This document shows positions 17,764 to 27,674 of a stretch of 64,000 bases of DNA, piece after piece. This DNA is from Bacteroidota bacterium. GTDB taxonomy: Bacteria > Bacteroidota > Bacteroidia > UKL13-3. The notes under the pieces were generated by a model that made no database searches, was not told the origin of the DNA, and saw nothing but the letters and a program-made list of their open reading frames with translations. Location: assembly GCA_030680835.1 (NCBI GenBank), contig JAUXUD010000023.1, forward strand, positions 1 to 64,000, given 5' to 3'. Position 1 is the first letter of the stretch; every line of letters begins with the position of its first letter. A program made the position numbers and the translations under genes.

Positions 17764-19263
17764 TTGTTTGCGCTGTCATTAAATAAACTTAAGCAAGATG
17801 GAATAGCCTTTATGGGCTTTGTCATTATTGCTTTGTTTTTGGGATATACCATTGCCAAAGGTCAGATTATAACTGCCGGGGCTTTTATTGCCCTGCCCTT
17901 TATGTTGGGTTACCTGGTACTCTTATTTAACAATCCAAAAATTGGATTGCTTACCTGCATTCATTTTGGATTTATAACCAACGGTCTGGGTCGTTTTGTG
18001 CCCGGAGGGATTCCATTTGGTTTGTTAACCGATGCGGTTTTATTATTAACTGTGCTGGCAACTATTTTTAAGGTAAGCAAGGAGGATGCAAAAAGACTGA
18101 ACAATCCCTTGTTTTATATTATGCTGGTTTGGTTTGCCTATACCATGCTGCAGGTAGTAAATCCTGAAGCCAAAAGCAAAGAAGCATGGTTTTATGCAGT
18201 CCGTGGAGTTTCATTATACCTGATACAAATGATTCCGCTGATTCTCCTTTTAATGAATAAAAAGGAAGACATGGATCAGCTTATTAAAATATGGTTTTTC
18301 TGGTCGCTTGCCTCTGCAATTTATGGTTTTAAAATGGATCTTTTTGGGGTCACCGCAGGAGAAAGACAATGGCTGGAAGAAGGGGGAAAAATTACCCATG
18401 AAATACATGGGCGCCTGCGTATTTTTTCGTTTTACAGCGATGCCGGTCAGTTTGGTGCAGCCATGGCACATACAAGCCTGAGCGCATTTCTGCTGGCTTT
18501 AGGACCTTATAAGCGTCAAAAAAAATACTTTTACTGGTTTGTATGCGCGGTTTGTTTTTGGGGTTATGCACTTTCGGGCAGCCGCGGACCTTTATTTGTA
18601 ATTGCAGGTGGCGCAATTTTATATTTATTCCTTATTGGTAATTTCAGGATACTGTTAACCGGAGCAATAGTTGGGGGCTTGCTATTTGCCGGATTAAAAT
18701 TTACACATATTGGTGATAGTAATTATCAGATTCACCGGATGCGCACCGGGTTGGACCCTAATGATGCTTCATTGCATGTACGGATTGCCAATCAGAAAAA
18801 ACTCGCAGTTTACCTTGAATCGCGACCTCTCGGCGGGGGTATTGGCTCAGGGGGAAGCTGGGGAGCACGCTTTAGTCCGGGAACATTTTTATCGGAAGTT
18901 GCGCTGGACAGCTGGTATGTGAAAATTTGGGTTGAAACCGGTATTGTGGGTCTGATACTTCATGTGATCAGCCTCTTGATTATTTTAGTTGTAGCCTGCA
19001 TAAAAGTTTTTCGATTGCGTGACCCGGATATCCGGCAAAAAATGATTGCCTTAACCTGCGGCTATTTTGGAATTGTGGTGGCCAGTTATGGCAACCAGAT
19101 TTTAGGCCAAATGCCAACCGGAACCATCATTTATTTTTCAATGGTGTATATGTTTATCTGTACACAGTGGGATCCTGAAGCACAAAAAACAAATGGACAT
19201 AAAACGATTTTGGTTAAACCAGAACCTGCCGGACCTGGCAAAGTTGTTGTAAAGATAAGCTAA
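17764..19263 (+). CDS. O-antigen polymerase/ligase-like membrane protein (Wzy/WaaL)
   Basis: A 499-residue protein with about 11-12 hydrophobic helices and one large soluble loop (about 330-385), the layout of O-antigen ligase/polymerase proteins. The GSRGP motif (SGSRGPLFV, near residue 275) and Arg-rich loop (HRMRTG ... HVRIANQK) are typical Wzy_C features. It probably polymerises or transfers a surface polysaccharide. It begins 20 bp after the Wzc-like gene at a TTG codon (17764). No glycosyltransferase or flippase is nearby, so the repeat-unit synthesis genes must lie elsewhere. Confidence 0.85.
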   Translation: MFALSLNKLKQDGIAFMGFVIIALFLGYTIAKGQIITAGAFIALPFMLGYLVLLFNNPKIGLLTCIHFGFITNGLGRFVPGGIPFGLLTDAVLLLTVLATIFKVSKEDAKRLNNPLFYIMLVWFAYTMLQVVNPEAKSKEAWFYAVRGVSLYLIQMIPLILLLMNKKEDMDQLIKIWFFWSLASAIYGFKMDLFGVTAGERQWLEEGGKITHEIHGRLRIFSFYSDAGQFGAAMAHTSLSAFLLALGPYKRQKKYFYWFVCAVCFWGYALSGSRGPLFVIAGGAILYLFLIGNFRILLTGAIVGGLLFAGLKFTHIGDSNYQIHRMRTGLDPNDASLHVRIANQKKLAVYLESRPLGGGIGSGGSWGARFSPGTFLSEVALDSWYVKIWVETGIVGLILHVISLLIILVVACIKVFRLRDPDIRQKMIALTCGYFGIVVASYGNQILGQMPTGTIIYFSMVYMFICTQWDPEAQKTNGHKTILVKPEPAGPGKVVVKIS

Positions 19264-19288
19264 GCCGGGAAATTCTCATGCTTGTGTG

Positions 19289-19321
19289 ATTGATGATTAT
19301 TTTTAAATAATTTTATATTTG
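19289..19321 (+). promoter_or_regulatory. Bacteroidota-type promoter before TonB receptor
   Basis: TATATTTG at 19314-19321 matches the -7 consensus TAnnTTTG, and ATTG at 19289-19292 lies 21 bp upstream as a partial -33 element. The receptor ATG is only 5 bp beyond the -7 box, so the transcript would be leaderless or nearly so. Confidence 0.5.
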
Positions 19322-19326
19322 CGGCT

Positions 19327-21897
19327 ATGAAAAATAAAGTTACCCGGGTTTTACTTTTATTTTTTTTCATATTTTCCGGATTCCTTGTTCGTGCTCAAAC
19401 AAGCGGCATTACTTTAGAAATAAAAAACAAAACAATTCTGGAGGTGATGCAGTTGCTTGAAAAGGATTATGCCTTAAAATTCATCTATAGCTCAGATAAA
19501 ATAGATGTTAGTAAAGAAATAAGTATGCATATTATAAATGCATCGCTGGAAAATGTTTTAAAAAAAATGTTCGTTTCAGGTTCTGTTTTATGGCAGGTAA
19601 GAGACCATACTATATTGTTGTATCCCAATCCCAATCAGCTTTATACCCTCAGTGGATATGTTCGGGAGCAAGGCACCGGAGAATTATTAATAGGGGTAAT
19701 GGTTGGAACCAATCCGGTTAAAGCCGGTTGCATTACGAATGCATATGGATTTTATTCCATCACAGTTCCGGAAGATACTTTTGATATTTTATTTTTATAT
19801 CTCGGTTATAAAAAATATATCATTAAAGATTTAGTCCTTCATGAAAATACGGGTATGGATATTACCCTCGAAAATGCTTCTACATTAAACGATATATTGG
19901 TAAAGGCCAATTTGAAAACAACTCAGAAAAGTCTTAATAATTTTGAAATTCCTACACTTAAAATAAATGAAGTTCCAATGCTTTTGGGCGAAAAGGATAT
20001 TATGCGTTATATTATGTTGTTACCGGGTATTCAAAAAGGGAATGAAGGCAGTAATTATTTATATGTGCGCGGTGGAGGCATGGACCAGAATCTGGTGTTA
20101 ATGGATGATGCCATCATCTATCATGCGTATCATTTATTCGGAATTTCTTCCCTGTTTTCGGGAAATGAATTGCGCAGGGCCGAAATTATCAAAGGAGGAT
20201 TTTCGGCAAAATATGGCGGAAGATTATCATCTGTTGTTGATTTGAGTTTAAAGGACGGTAATCGTGAAAAATTAGGTGTCGAAGCTAGTTTGGGGGTCAT
20301 CTCAAGTAAACTTCAGGTTGAAGGTCCCTTGCAAAAAAATAAATCTTCCTTTTTTATTTCAACCCGCAGGTCATACATTTCAGAAGTTTCAGGCTTTCTT
20401 GCCCAAAATAGTGAAGAGGCATTTAACTACAATTTTTACGATTTGCATGCCAAGCTTTCATTTGAACTGAATGCAAAAAACCGACTGATTTTGAGTGGAT
20501 TTATTGGCAATGATTTTTTAAGCAACAAACAGGGTACAATTGACAAAAACGATGGAATCGGGTGGAATAACAAGGCCACAACAATCAGGTGGAACCATCA
20601 GTATAACGGAAGACTTTTTTCAAACACTTCCCTCGTATATAGTTTTTATAACACGCTGATAGGAATGAAGGATAACAGTTCGGCTTCAAATGTTGGATCA
20701 GGCATTCAGGATTATTCAATTAAGCATGATATAGATTATCTGCTTCCGGGCTATAGCCGCTGGCGTTTTGGTTTGGGTTCAACCCGGCATACTTTTACCC
20801 CGAAGGCCTATTTGATGTATTCCGATTCGTTTACAAATTTTGAACAAAGTAAAATAACAGATTATATAGCATGGGAAAATCATGTATATGCAGAATTTGA
20901 TTATCAGCCAAATAAAAAATGGAAAACTATATTGGGATTGAGGCTTACTAATTTTATAAGCGGACCGAAGTTTTATCTGAGGCCTGAACCCAGAATAAAC
21001 AGCGAATACGATTTTGGCCACGGCTGGTTTGTTCATGCCAATTATTCATTGATGAATCAATACACCCATCTGGTTAGTTCAGGTAGTTTTGGTATTACTT
21101 CCGACATTTGGCTGCCTGCATCCGAACAGGTTAAACCACAACAATCGCACCTGTTTTCATTGGGTTTTAATAAAAACAACATGTTGCAATTACCTGTTAA
21201 TATCAGCATGGCTGCATACTATAAATACATTTATCAAATGGTTGGATTAAAAGACGGAACTTCATTGTTATCCATTTTGCCCATTCCGGGTTTTAATAAT
21301 TTATTAAATAATTGGAACGAATTAATAACCCAGGGCAAATGCGAAGCATATGGAACTGAACTGATGTTAAGTAAGGAAGGAGATCACTTTTCGGGTTGGC
21401 TAAGTTATACTTTATCTAAAACCAACCTGCAATTTGATGATGTAAACAGGGGTATTTCTTTTCCTGCAACTTACGACCGCAGACATGATTTCGGAATCTA
21501 TCTATCCTGGCATTCGGGAAAACATTTTCGTATTAATTCAACATGGATTTATGGTACGGGAAATGCAGTGAGTTTGCCAAGTTCTGTTTATTTTCCGGTT
21601 AAGCATGAACTCTATTCAGGTACAGGCTTTATGTTTCCTATCCTGGATTATGAAAGTAAAAATGCTTACCGGATGGCTGCATTTCACCGGCTCGATGTAT
21701 CGATGCAATATATTTCAGTGATTAAAAAACACTGGATCAGTACGATTGAATTAAGTGTCTTTAATGTATATAACCGGGCCAATCCATATTATTATCAGTT
21801 GTCGAATGAAAATGCGGATGGTACGGGTAAACTCCTGTTAAAACAAATCAGTTTTTTTCCGGTGATGCCGTCTATAAGCTGGACTCTTAAATATTAA
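19327..21897 (+). CDS. TonB-dependent receptor with STN signalling domain
   Basis: An 856-residue outer-membrane receptor. Order: signal peptide (to about 24, LVRAQ), STN domain (about 27-100, FecA-like), carboxypeptidase-regulatory-like beta domain (about 108-190), plug (YLYVRGGGMDQNLVLMDDA near 250-268) and a 22-strand beta barrel ending in an aromatic residue region (SWTLKY). STN domains contact an anti-sigma factor when ligand binds, which fits the FecR and ECF sigma genes 0.9 kb downstream. The ligand is unknown. It is followed 3 bp later by a DUF4249 lipoprotein, the usual partner of this receptor subtype. Confidence 0.92.
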   Translation: MKNKVTRVLLLFFFIFSGFLVRAQTSGITLEIKNKTILEVMQLLEKDYALKFIYSSDKIDVSKEISMHIINASLENVLKKMFVSGSVLWQVRDHTILLYPNPNQLYTLSGYVREQGTGELLIGVMVGTNPVKAGCITNAYGFYSITVPEDTFDILFLYLGYKKYIIKDLVLHENTGMDITLENASTLNDILVKANLKTTQKSLNNFEIPTLKINEVPMLLGEKDIMRYIMLLPGIQKGNEGSNYLYVRGGGMDQNLVLMDDAIIYHAYHLFGISSLFSGNELRRAEIIKGGFSAKYGGRLSSVVDLSLKDGNREKLGVEASLGVISSKLQVEGPLQKNKSSFFISTRRSYISEVSGFLAQNSEEAFNYNFYDLHAKLSFELNAKNRLILSGFIGNDFLSNKQGTIDKNDGIGWNNKATTIRWNHQYNGRLFSNTSLVYSFYNTLIGMKDNSSASNVGSGIQDYSIKHDIDYLLPGYSRWRFGLGSTRHTFTPKAYLMYSDSFTNFEQSKITDYIAWENHVYAEFDYQPNKKWKTILGLRLTNFISGPKFYLRPEPRINSEYDFGHGWFVHANYSLMNQYTHLVSSGSFGITSDIWLPASEQVKPQQSHLFSLGFNKNNMLQLPVNISMAAYYKYIYQMVGLKDGTSLLSILPIPGFNNLLNNWNELITQGKCEAYGTELMLSKEGDHFSGWLSYTLSKTNLQFDDVNRGISFPATYDRRHDFGIYLSWHSGKHFRINSTWIYGTGNAVSLPSSVYFPVKHELYSGTGFMFPILDYESKNAYRMAAFHRLDVSMQYISVIKKHWISTIELSVFNVYNRANPYYYQLSNENADGTGKLLLKQISFFPVMPSISWTLKY

Positions 21898-21900
21898 TAT

Positions 21901-22728
21901 ATGCGTAATCTAATCTTAATTACTGGAATATGTATTTTTTTAACTGCTTGCCAAAAAGAACAAGTGGTTAACTATGTTATTCCACAAAAGCAAAAACTTT
22001 TTGCTGCTTGTTTTATTGGAGATTCAGACAGCATCACAAGTGTTTATTTAACCCGTACAACACCAGTAATAGGTAGTGAAAATATTGACAAAGTATTAAT
22101 CAAAGACGCATCGGTTCAAATTTCAACTTTTAACCAAACCATTGGGCTCCCATATGATGATAACCTGCAGGTATATTCAACCCAGGCGAATACATTAATT
22201 ATAAAACCAGGAATTGCCTATACCCTGAAAGTTAATGCGGGAAATGAGTCTGTTAGCGGTACAACTGTTGTGCCTGTGCCTGCAGCTGTTGTTCTGAATA
22301 CAAAGATTGACAGTACACTGATTGCCGGAGATTTGTTTAATACGTACCGGATAGAGACAACCTGCCTACAAACTTCGGCAGGCAGGTATCCCATCCGACT
22401 GGCAGCAATCATGGTCTTTGAAGATTCTGGCAAGGTTGAGCTTACAGCAGAGGAAACAAACTTATTGTTTGAAATGGAACAAAACAGCAGTAAAACGGTT
22501 CATTTTACACAATTTGGCTACGATATATTTTCGAAACCGGTGCGATTGGAAATAATAGCCCTTACTACCGATGAAGCTTATTATAAATACCACCAAAACA
22601 TTGAAAAATATAAATTGAATTTTTTTATCCCATTTGGTGAACCCTTTTTTATCTATAGTAATATGAGTAATAAAATAGGAATTACTGGATCCTATTCTAC
22701 TTCCCATGTTACAATGTACCCACTTTAA
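21901..22728 (+). CDS. DUF4249-type surface lipoprotein
   Basis: A 275-residue lipoprotein: the lipobox LTAC places the acylated Cys at residue 17. The beta-rich body (VYLTRTTPVIG, VLIKDASVQIS, PGIAYTLKVNAG) matches DUF4249, a family found next to TonB receptors in Bacteroidota. By position it is probably a surface partner that helps ligand capture, by analogy with SusD; direct evidence is lacking. It lies 3 bp after the receptor gene and 50 bp before the FecR gene. Confidence 0.85.
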   Translation: MRNLILITGICIFLTACQKEQVVNYVIPQKQKLFAACFIGDSDSITSVYLTRTTPVIGSENIDKVLIKDASVQISTFNQTIGLPYDDNLQVYSTQANTLIIKPGIAYTLKVNAGNESVSGTTVVPVPAAVVLNTKIDSTLIAGDLFNTYRIETTCLQTSAGRYPIRLAAIMVFEDSGKVELTAEETNLLFEMEQNSSKTVHFTQFGYDIFSKPVRLEIIALTTDEAYYKYHQNIEKYKLNFFIPFGEPFFIYSNMSNKIGITGSYSTSHVTMYPL

Positions 22729-22778
22729 AAAAAATAACCTGCATAGGGGTTAATCTCCGATAAAGAGTCTATTACATT

Positions 22779-23750
22779 ATGAACGATAAAGAAATCATAC
22801 TCCTGATTACACGTGTGCTGACAAAAGAAGCATCTGAGGATGAGAAATTAACGCTCAGAAAATGGAGAGAACTGGATGTGCTTAATGAACAACAATTCAG
22901 GGAATATCAGCTCATTTGGGATCAAACGGAACTGCCATCGGGCAATGCAACGGATGTGAACCTGAGCTGGCAACAGTTTTATAAAAAATTAGATAAAAAT
23001 AAAAAAACGAAAAGTGTTCCCATCTGGTTTAAAATAGCAGCAAGCATAATTGTATTTGGTGGGGTATTGATGCTATTGGCTAAATTAATGGGCGGGGGTG
23101 GAGAACTGTTGGAACAAACGGCATTCAATGAAAGAAAACAGGTACAGTTACCTGATGGCTCCATTGTTTGGCTCAATAAAAATACTTCAATTCGTTACGC
23201 CCAGGCATTTTCAGGAGAAACCCGTTCGGTTCAATTAAATGGTGAAGCTTTTTTTGAAGTAGTTAAAAATACGGAAAAACCCTTTGTTATTACTGCATCA
23301 CATGCGGTTACCCGGGTACTGGGAACTTCTTTTAACCTGGCAGCTTATGATAGTGTGCCTGAAGTGAAGTTAACCGTGACAAGTGGAAAAGTTTCATTTA
23401 CTTCCACATTGAGCCGAAAAGAACTTCTGGTTTCAGCCAATCAAAGCGCTATCATTAACCTGAACGGAGAAACTATAAAAAGGGATGAAATAGACTCGAA
23501 TGAAATGGCATGGAAAACCAAACGTTTGGTTTTTAAAGATGCCCGGATGAAGGAGGTGATTTTGACATTGCAGAACTATTTCGAAATAGGGATTACGGTC
23601 GAAAATGAGTTAATTAATAATTGTCATTTCACCGGGGAATACCTGAATCCGTCTTTATCAATGGTATTTACTGATATGGCCAAAACCCTTCAGTTGAGTT
23701 ATGAACAAAAAGGCCGGAAAATTAAAATCAGGGGAAAGGGATGCAAATAA
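22779..23750 (+). CDS. FecR-family anti-sigma factor
   Basis: A 323-residue single-pass membrane protein. The N-terminal about 80 residues are cytoplasmic (sigma-binding; VLTKEASEDEKLTLRKW), one TM helix lies near 86-105, and then come the periplasmic FecR domain (VQLPDGSIVWLNKNTSIRY ... GEAFFEVVK) and a C-terminal DUF4974/STN-like domain (about 245-320). It should hold the ECF sigma factor encoded next and respond to the STN receptor upstream. Its stop codon overlaps the sigma start by 1 bp (TAATG). The usual order is sigma first and then FecR; here it is reversed. Confidence 0.93.
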   Translation: MNDKEIILLITRVLTKEASEDEKLTLRKWRELDVLNEQQFREYQLIWDQTELPSGNATDVNLSWQQFYKKLDKNKKTKSVPIWFKIAASIIVFGGVLMLLAKLMGGGGELLEQTAFNERKQVQLPDGSIVWLNKNTSIRYAQAFSGETRSVQLNGEAFFEVVKNTEKPFVITASHAVTRVLGTSFNLAAYDSVPEVKLTVTSGKVSFTSTLSRKELLVSANQSAIINLNGETIKRDEIDSNEMAWKTKRLVFKDARMKEVILTLQNYFEIGITVENELINNCHFTGEYLNPSLSMVFTDMAKTLQLSYEQKGRKIKIRGKGCK

Positions 23751-24364
23751 TGGAAAAAGTACTGCCCCTGCATACCGATTTGCAACTGATGGAGCAGTTA
23801 AAGCAAGGCGATGACAAAGCCCTGGAAATACTGTATAAAAAGTACTATATATCTTTGACCCGTTTTGCGAATAATATATTAAAAGACAAAGTTTCGGCAG
23901 AGGATATGGTGCAGGAAGTTTTTATGAAGATATGGAATAATTGCGACAAGATTGAAATTAACAGTTCCCTGAAAGCTTACTTGTTCACTGCAACACGCAA
24001 CCAATGTTTCAATCTGTTAAAAAAAGTTGATCGCAATGTGATGCTTGAAGAGGCACTAGAAAATGAACCCAGGCTGTCGGTAAACGATGTTGAAGAGCGT
24101 TTGGCCGCCAAATCACTGAAACTGAAAATTCAGGAGGCAATAGAATTGCTGCCTGAAAAATGCAAATTAACGTTTCAGTTGAGCCGTTTTGAAGAGATGA
24201 GTTATAAAGAAATTGCAGAAACTATGGATGTTTCGGTAAAGACAGTTGAAAACCAAATGGGTAAAGCACTAGCCATACTCAGGCTGCATTTAAAACCCTT
24301 TTTGCAAAATGGAATCAATGTGCTGTTAACAGGACTTTTACAGATTTTCCTTTTGTCATACTGA
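23750..24364 (+). CDS. ECF RNA polymerase sigma factor (Bacteroidota type)
   Basis: A 204-residue sigma-70 family protein with region 2 (LYKKYYISLTRFANNIL ... VQEVFMKIW, about 28-62) and region 4 (LLPEKCKLTFQLSRFEEMSY KEIAE, about 138-185). It should direct transcription of TonB-receptor genes when released by FecR. ATG at 23741 would add three residues inside the FecR gene; ATG at 23750 sits in the TAATG overlap and gives the usual start. The C-terminus has a hydrophobic tail (VLLTGLLQIFLL), also common in this subfamily. Confidence 0.93.
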   Translation: MEKVLPLHTDLQLMEQLKQGDDKALEILYKKYYISLTRFANNILKDKVSAEDMVQEVFMKIWNNCDKIEINSSLKAYLFTATRNQCFNLLKKVDRNVMLEEALENEPRLSVNDVEERLAAKSLKLKIQEAIELLPEKCKLTFQLSRFEEMSYKEIAETMDVSVKTVENQMGKALAILRLHLKPFLQNGINVLLTGLLQIFLLSY

Positions 24365-24442
24365 TTTATTTTTTTTTATTTGGAATAGGGGTAATGATTC
24401 ATTCATTGGTCATAGGTATGTAACAATAAAAAAACATACATT

Positions 24443-25354
24443 ATGAAAATTTTTTTAAAAGCAAGTATTTTAGGTCTTTGCCTACAAACATTAAACCCCG
24501 CAACAGCGCAAATCCCAACTGCAGGTTTTGAAGAATGGAAAACGCTGTCCATCGGTTCCTATTCAGTATCCGATCCCAAAGGATGGACTTCGAGCAATTT
24601 ATTCAGTAGAATGAATGGCTATACAGGTCCATTGGGCATTGTTAAAACAACAGATGCGCATGGAGGACAGAACGCTGTTCTGATCAGAACCATTACAGAC
24701 AATTCGGGTAAAAAGGAAGCTGGTTTTCTAAACTCGGGCGAACCAGACTTTCTTTCAGGAGAGATGAATGATAAGTTTAAAATAACTGGCAATCCAACCA
24801 CGCTGAAAGGTTTTTATAAGTATCAAAGCAATTCAAGAGATATCTTTTTTATTAACATGGTATTTTATAAAAACGGAGAACCTGTTGGAACCGCAGGATT
24901 TACAGATTCGGTGAGCAAAAGTATGTATACACCGTTTTCGGTTCCGGTAATAATCGAAGGTTCAGTAATACCCGATAGTGCAAGCATCTCGGTGATGGTG
25001 GGATTAAGCGAATCGCAAATTGTTGATGCAAGTTTATATCTTGATGACCTTTCACTGGGTTATGAAAATACTGGGGTTAGTGATTTACAATCCGGCAATC
25101 TTCAGGTAAAAGTATATCCGAATCCCGCTACTGAAAATGTATTTATAGACTTTGAGCAAAAAACACCCGGGTTTGTAACCGCAAAGGTTCGTGATATTAC
25201 AGGTAAAGAGATCGCTGCAATCTGCAATGACAAACAATATGCAGGCGGAAAACATTTGCTTGAATGGGATGCATCGGGTGTACCTGCAGGAATTTATTTT
25301 ATTCAGGTATATCAGCAATCGGCGCATAAAACTATTAAAGTACTGATAAATTAA
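24443..25354 (+). CDS. T9SS cargo protein with PCMD-like domain
   Basis: A 303-residue exported protein with a signal peptide to about 23 (PATAQ), a jelly-roll-like domain with the opening GFEEWK and an internal DASLYLDDLSL motif as in putative carbohydrate-binding PCMD modules, and a T9SS type A sorting domain from about 225 (VKVYPNPATENVFIDF ... LPAGIYF-like VPAGIYFIQV). It should be secreted through the type IX system and surface-attached or released. It lies between the sigma gene and the second receptor gene, so it may be co-regulated with them. Confidence 0.87.
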   Translation: MKIFLKASILGLCLQTLNPATAQIPTAGFEEWKTLSIGSYSVSDPKGWTSSNLFSRMNGYTGPLGIVKTTDAHGGQNAVLIRTITDNSGKKEAGFLNSGEPDFLSGEMNDKFKITGNPTTLKGFYKYQSNSRDIFFINMVFYKNGEPVGTAGFTDSVSKSMYTPFSVPVIIEGSVIPDSASISVMVGLSESQIVDASLYLDDLSLGYENTGVSDLQSGNLQVKVYPNPATENVFIDFEQKTPGFVTAKVRDITGKEIAAICNDKQYAGGKHLLEWDASGVPAGIYFIQVYQQSAHKTIKVLIN

Positions 25355-25406
25355 TTAGCAGGGGTTATTATTTTTATTACAACAATTTATTGTATATCAG
25401 ATCAAA

Positions 25407-27674
25407 ATGAAACACATCATTATCCCCATACTGTTTTTGTTTTATTTGCCTTTGGGTGCACAAACCGTGAAAATAAAAGGTATTGTTACCGATAGCAAAA
25501 CAATGGAAACATTGATCGGAGTGAGCGTATTAACTTCCGATAAAAAAAACGGTACAATTACCGGGGTTGATGGTTCATTTGAACTCGAATTGTCACTGCC
25601 CTCAACCTTGAGCTTTACCTATGTTGGATATAAAAGATTCACCCAACATATTTCTGTGCAAACAAACAGGTACCTTCAAATTAAACTCATTGAAGAGATA
25701 AGTGAATTAAAAGAGCTGAACATAAAAGCATCTGCTGAAACCATTCCTGTTACAGGTACACAAAGCGGAATGATTCTGTTAAATCCGAAACAAGTTGCTT
25801 TTGTTCCTGCGACAGGCGGAGAAAAAGACCTGCTGCGGGTGCTGCAATTAATGCCTGGCATAAAAGCGGGAGCAGAGGGCGCACCCGGCATTTATGTGCG
25901 GGGAGGAACCGCAGATCAAAACCTGGTAATGCTGGATGGAGCACCTTTATACAATGCCTCTCATCTGATTGGATTCTTTTCTGTTTTCAATACGGATGCG
26001 GTTGACAATATAAAAATGTATAAAGGTGCTTTTCCGGCAAACTATGGCGGACGTTTGTCATCGGTTATGGATGTAAAGATAAAAGAAGGTAACAAAAAGG
26101 AGTGGCACACCGAAGGGGGGTTGGGATTAGTATCGGGAAGATTATTACTGGAGGGTCCTGTGCTTAAAAACAAGTTATCATTAATGGTGGCTTTAAGAAG
26201 AACCTTTATTGAACAACTGTTCAGCGTGGGTGGGAATAATCTGCCTTATTATTTTTATGATTTTAATGGGAAGCTCACCTTTCATTTAAATGAACACAAC
26301 AGATTTACACTGAGCGAATATACCGGTAAAGATGTATTAACAGTTTTGCAAAAAAACGAATCCGGAAAACAGATAAAAACCAGTATCGATTTTGGTTCAA
26401 CCATGGGCAACCAACTGGGTTCTTTAAAATGGAACCATAACAGTCGGCGTTATACTGCAAATGTTTCGCTTATGCAATCCCGGTATGCAAATGGTATTGA
26501 TGCCAATATTCAAAACAATTTATTTACACTGCAATCAAAAATTCAGGATATAATTTTTCAGGCCGATATCAGCAGATTTATTTCAAGCAAAAGCTTTGTT
26601 AAAGGAGGATTAGATTATACCCTACATCAGTTTAATCCCAACAGTTCAAAAGTGTATGGATCATTTAATGAAAGTGTAAAAAATAATGAAGGAAACAAAT
26701 TGAAAACAAATGAATTTGCCTTCTATGCCATGCATGAAACAAATTTAGGTAAAAAAATGGGGGTCAATTACGGGCTCCGCGTTTCGGGTTCATTGGGAGC
26801 TGATTTTTTATATGTGCTGCCCGAACCGAGACTCAATTTAAAGTATGAACTCAATCCCATTTCTTCACTGAAGTTTTCGTATAATAAAATGGCACAGCAT
26901 ATGCACCTGATTTCGGGTACGGATATTGTGATGCCAACCGATTTATGGTATCCGGTATCTGATAAAATAAAGCCCCAGCAGGCACATCAGCTGTCAATAG
27001 CTTACCAGATCAAATTAAATAAATCAACATTAAGTATTGAACTTTATTCAAAATGGATGTATAACATGGTTGAATACAAGGAAGGTACGATTGTTTTATT
27101 GAACAATAAAATTGAAGAGGATTTGGTTCAGGGAAGGGGGAAAGCTCAGGGTATGGAATTGTTACTGCAAAAAACTGAAGGTAAATTTAGCGGATGGCTT
27201 GGTTATACCTTATCTGTTGCAAACCGGCAGTTTAATGAAATAAATAAGGGTCAGACTTTTTATGCGCGTTATGATCGCCGCCATGATTTTTCGGCAGTGG
27301 GTACTTATCAATTCAGCAGGCGAATTGCTTTTTCTGCGAGTTACGTGTATGCAACAGGCCCCAGGGGAACCCCAATTATCGGACAGTTTTTAGCGCCCGG
27401 TGCATCTTATACAGAAATACTTGTGCAGTGTTTATATGGCTCCAGAAACTCACTCGTGTTGTCCCCATCGCATCGCCTTGATTTGAATTTAGTAATAAAG
27501 TCTAATCCTGATAAAAAATGGAAAGGAGAATGGCATATTGGTGCCTATAATGTATATAACAGGGCACAGATATACAGAGTTCAAATGCAGGAGGGACCTA
27601 ACGGAAATATTGTTTATAATCAACTGGGACTTTTTGGATTTATACCTTCTGTTACATACAACTTTAAATTTTGA
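25407..27674 (+). CDS. TonB-dependent receptor without STN domain
   Basis: A 755-residue outer-membrane receptor: signal peptide to about 18 (LGAQ), carboxypeptidase-regulatory-like domain (about 20-105), plug (IYVRGGTADQNLVMLDGAPLYN near 165-187) and beta barrel. It is clearly related to the receptor at 19327 (shared plug wording and barrel motifs such as YTLS ... YDRRHDF) but lacks the STN domain and so cannot signal to FecR itself. It ends with a 1-bp overlap (TGATG) with a second DUF4249-type lipoprotein. The substrate is unknown. Confidence 0.92.
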   Translation: MKHIIIPILFLFYLPLGAQTVKIKGIVTDSKTMETLIGVSVLTSDKKNGTITGVDGSFELELSLPSTLSFTYVGYKRFTQHISVQTNRYLQIKLIEEISELKELNIKASAETIPVTGTQSGMILLNPKQVAFVPATGGEKDLLRVLQLMPGIKAGAEGAPGIYVRGGTADQNLVMLDGAPLYNASHLIGFFSVFNTDAVDNIKMYKGAFPANYGGRLSSVMDVKIKEGNKKEWHTEGGLGLVSGRLLLEGPVLKNKLSLMVALRRTFIEQLFSVGGNNLPYYFYDFNGKLTFHLNEHNRFTLSEYTGKDVLTVLQKNESGKQIKTSIDFGSTMGNQLGSLKWNHNSRRYTANVSLMQSRYANGIDANIQNNLFTLQSKIQDIIFQADISRFISSKSFVKGGLDYTLHQFNPNSSKVYGSFNESVKNNEGNKLKTNEFAFYAMHETNLGKKMGVNYGLRVSGSLGADFLYVLPEPRLNLKYELNPISSLKFSYNKMAQHMHLISGTDIVMPTDLWYPVSDKIKPQQAHQLSIAYQIKLNKSTLSIELYSKWMYNMVEYKEGTIVLLNNKIEEDLVQGRGKAQGMELLLQKTEGKFSGWLGYTLSVANRQFNEINKGQTFYARYDRRHDFSAVGTYQFSRRIAFSASYVYATGPRGTPIIGQFLAPGASYTEILVQCLYGSRNSLVLSPSHRLDLNLVIKSNPDKKWKGEWHIGAYNVYNRAQIYRVQMQEGPNGNIVYNQLGLFGFIPSVTYNFKF

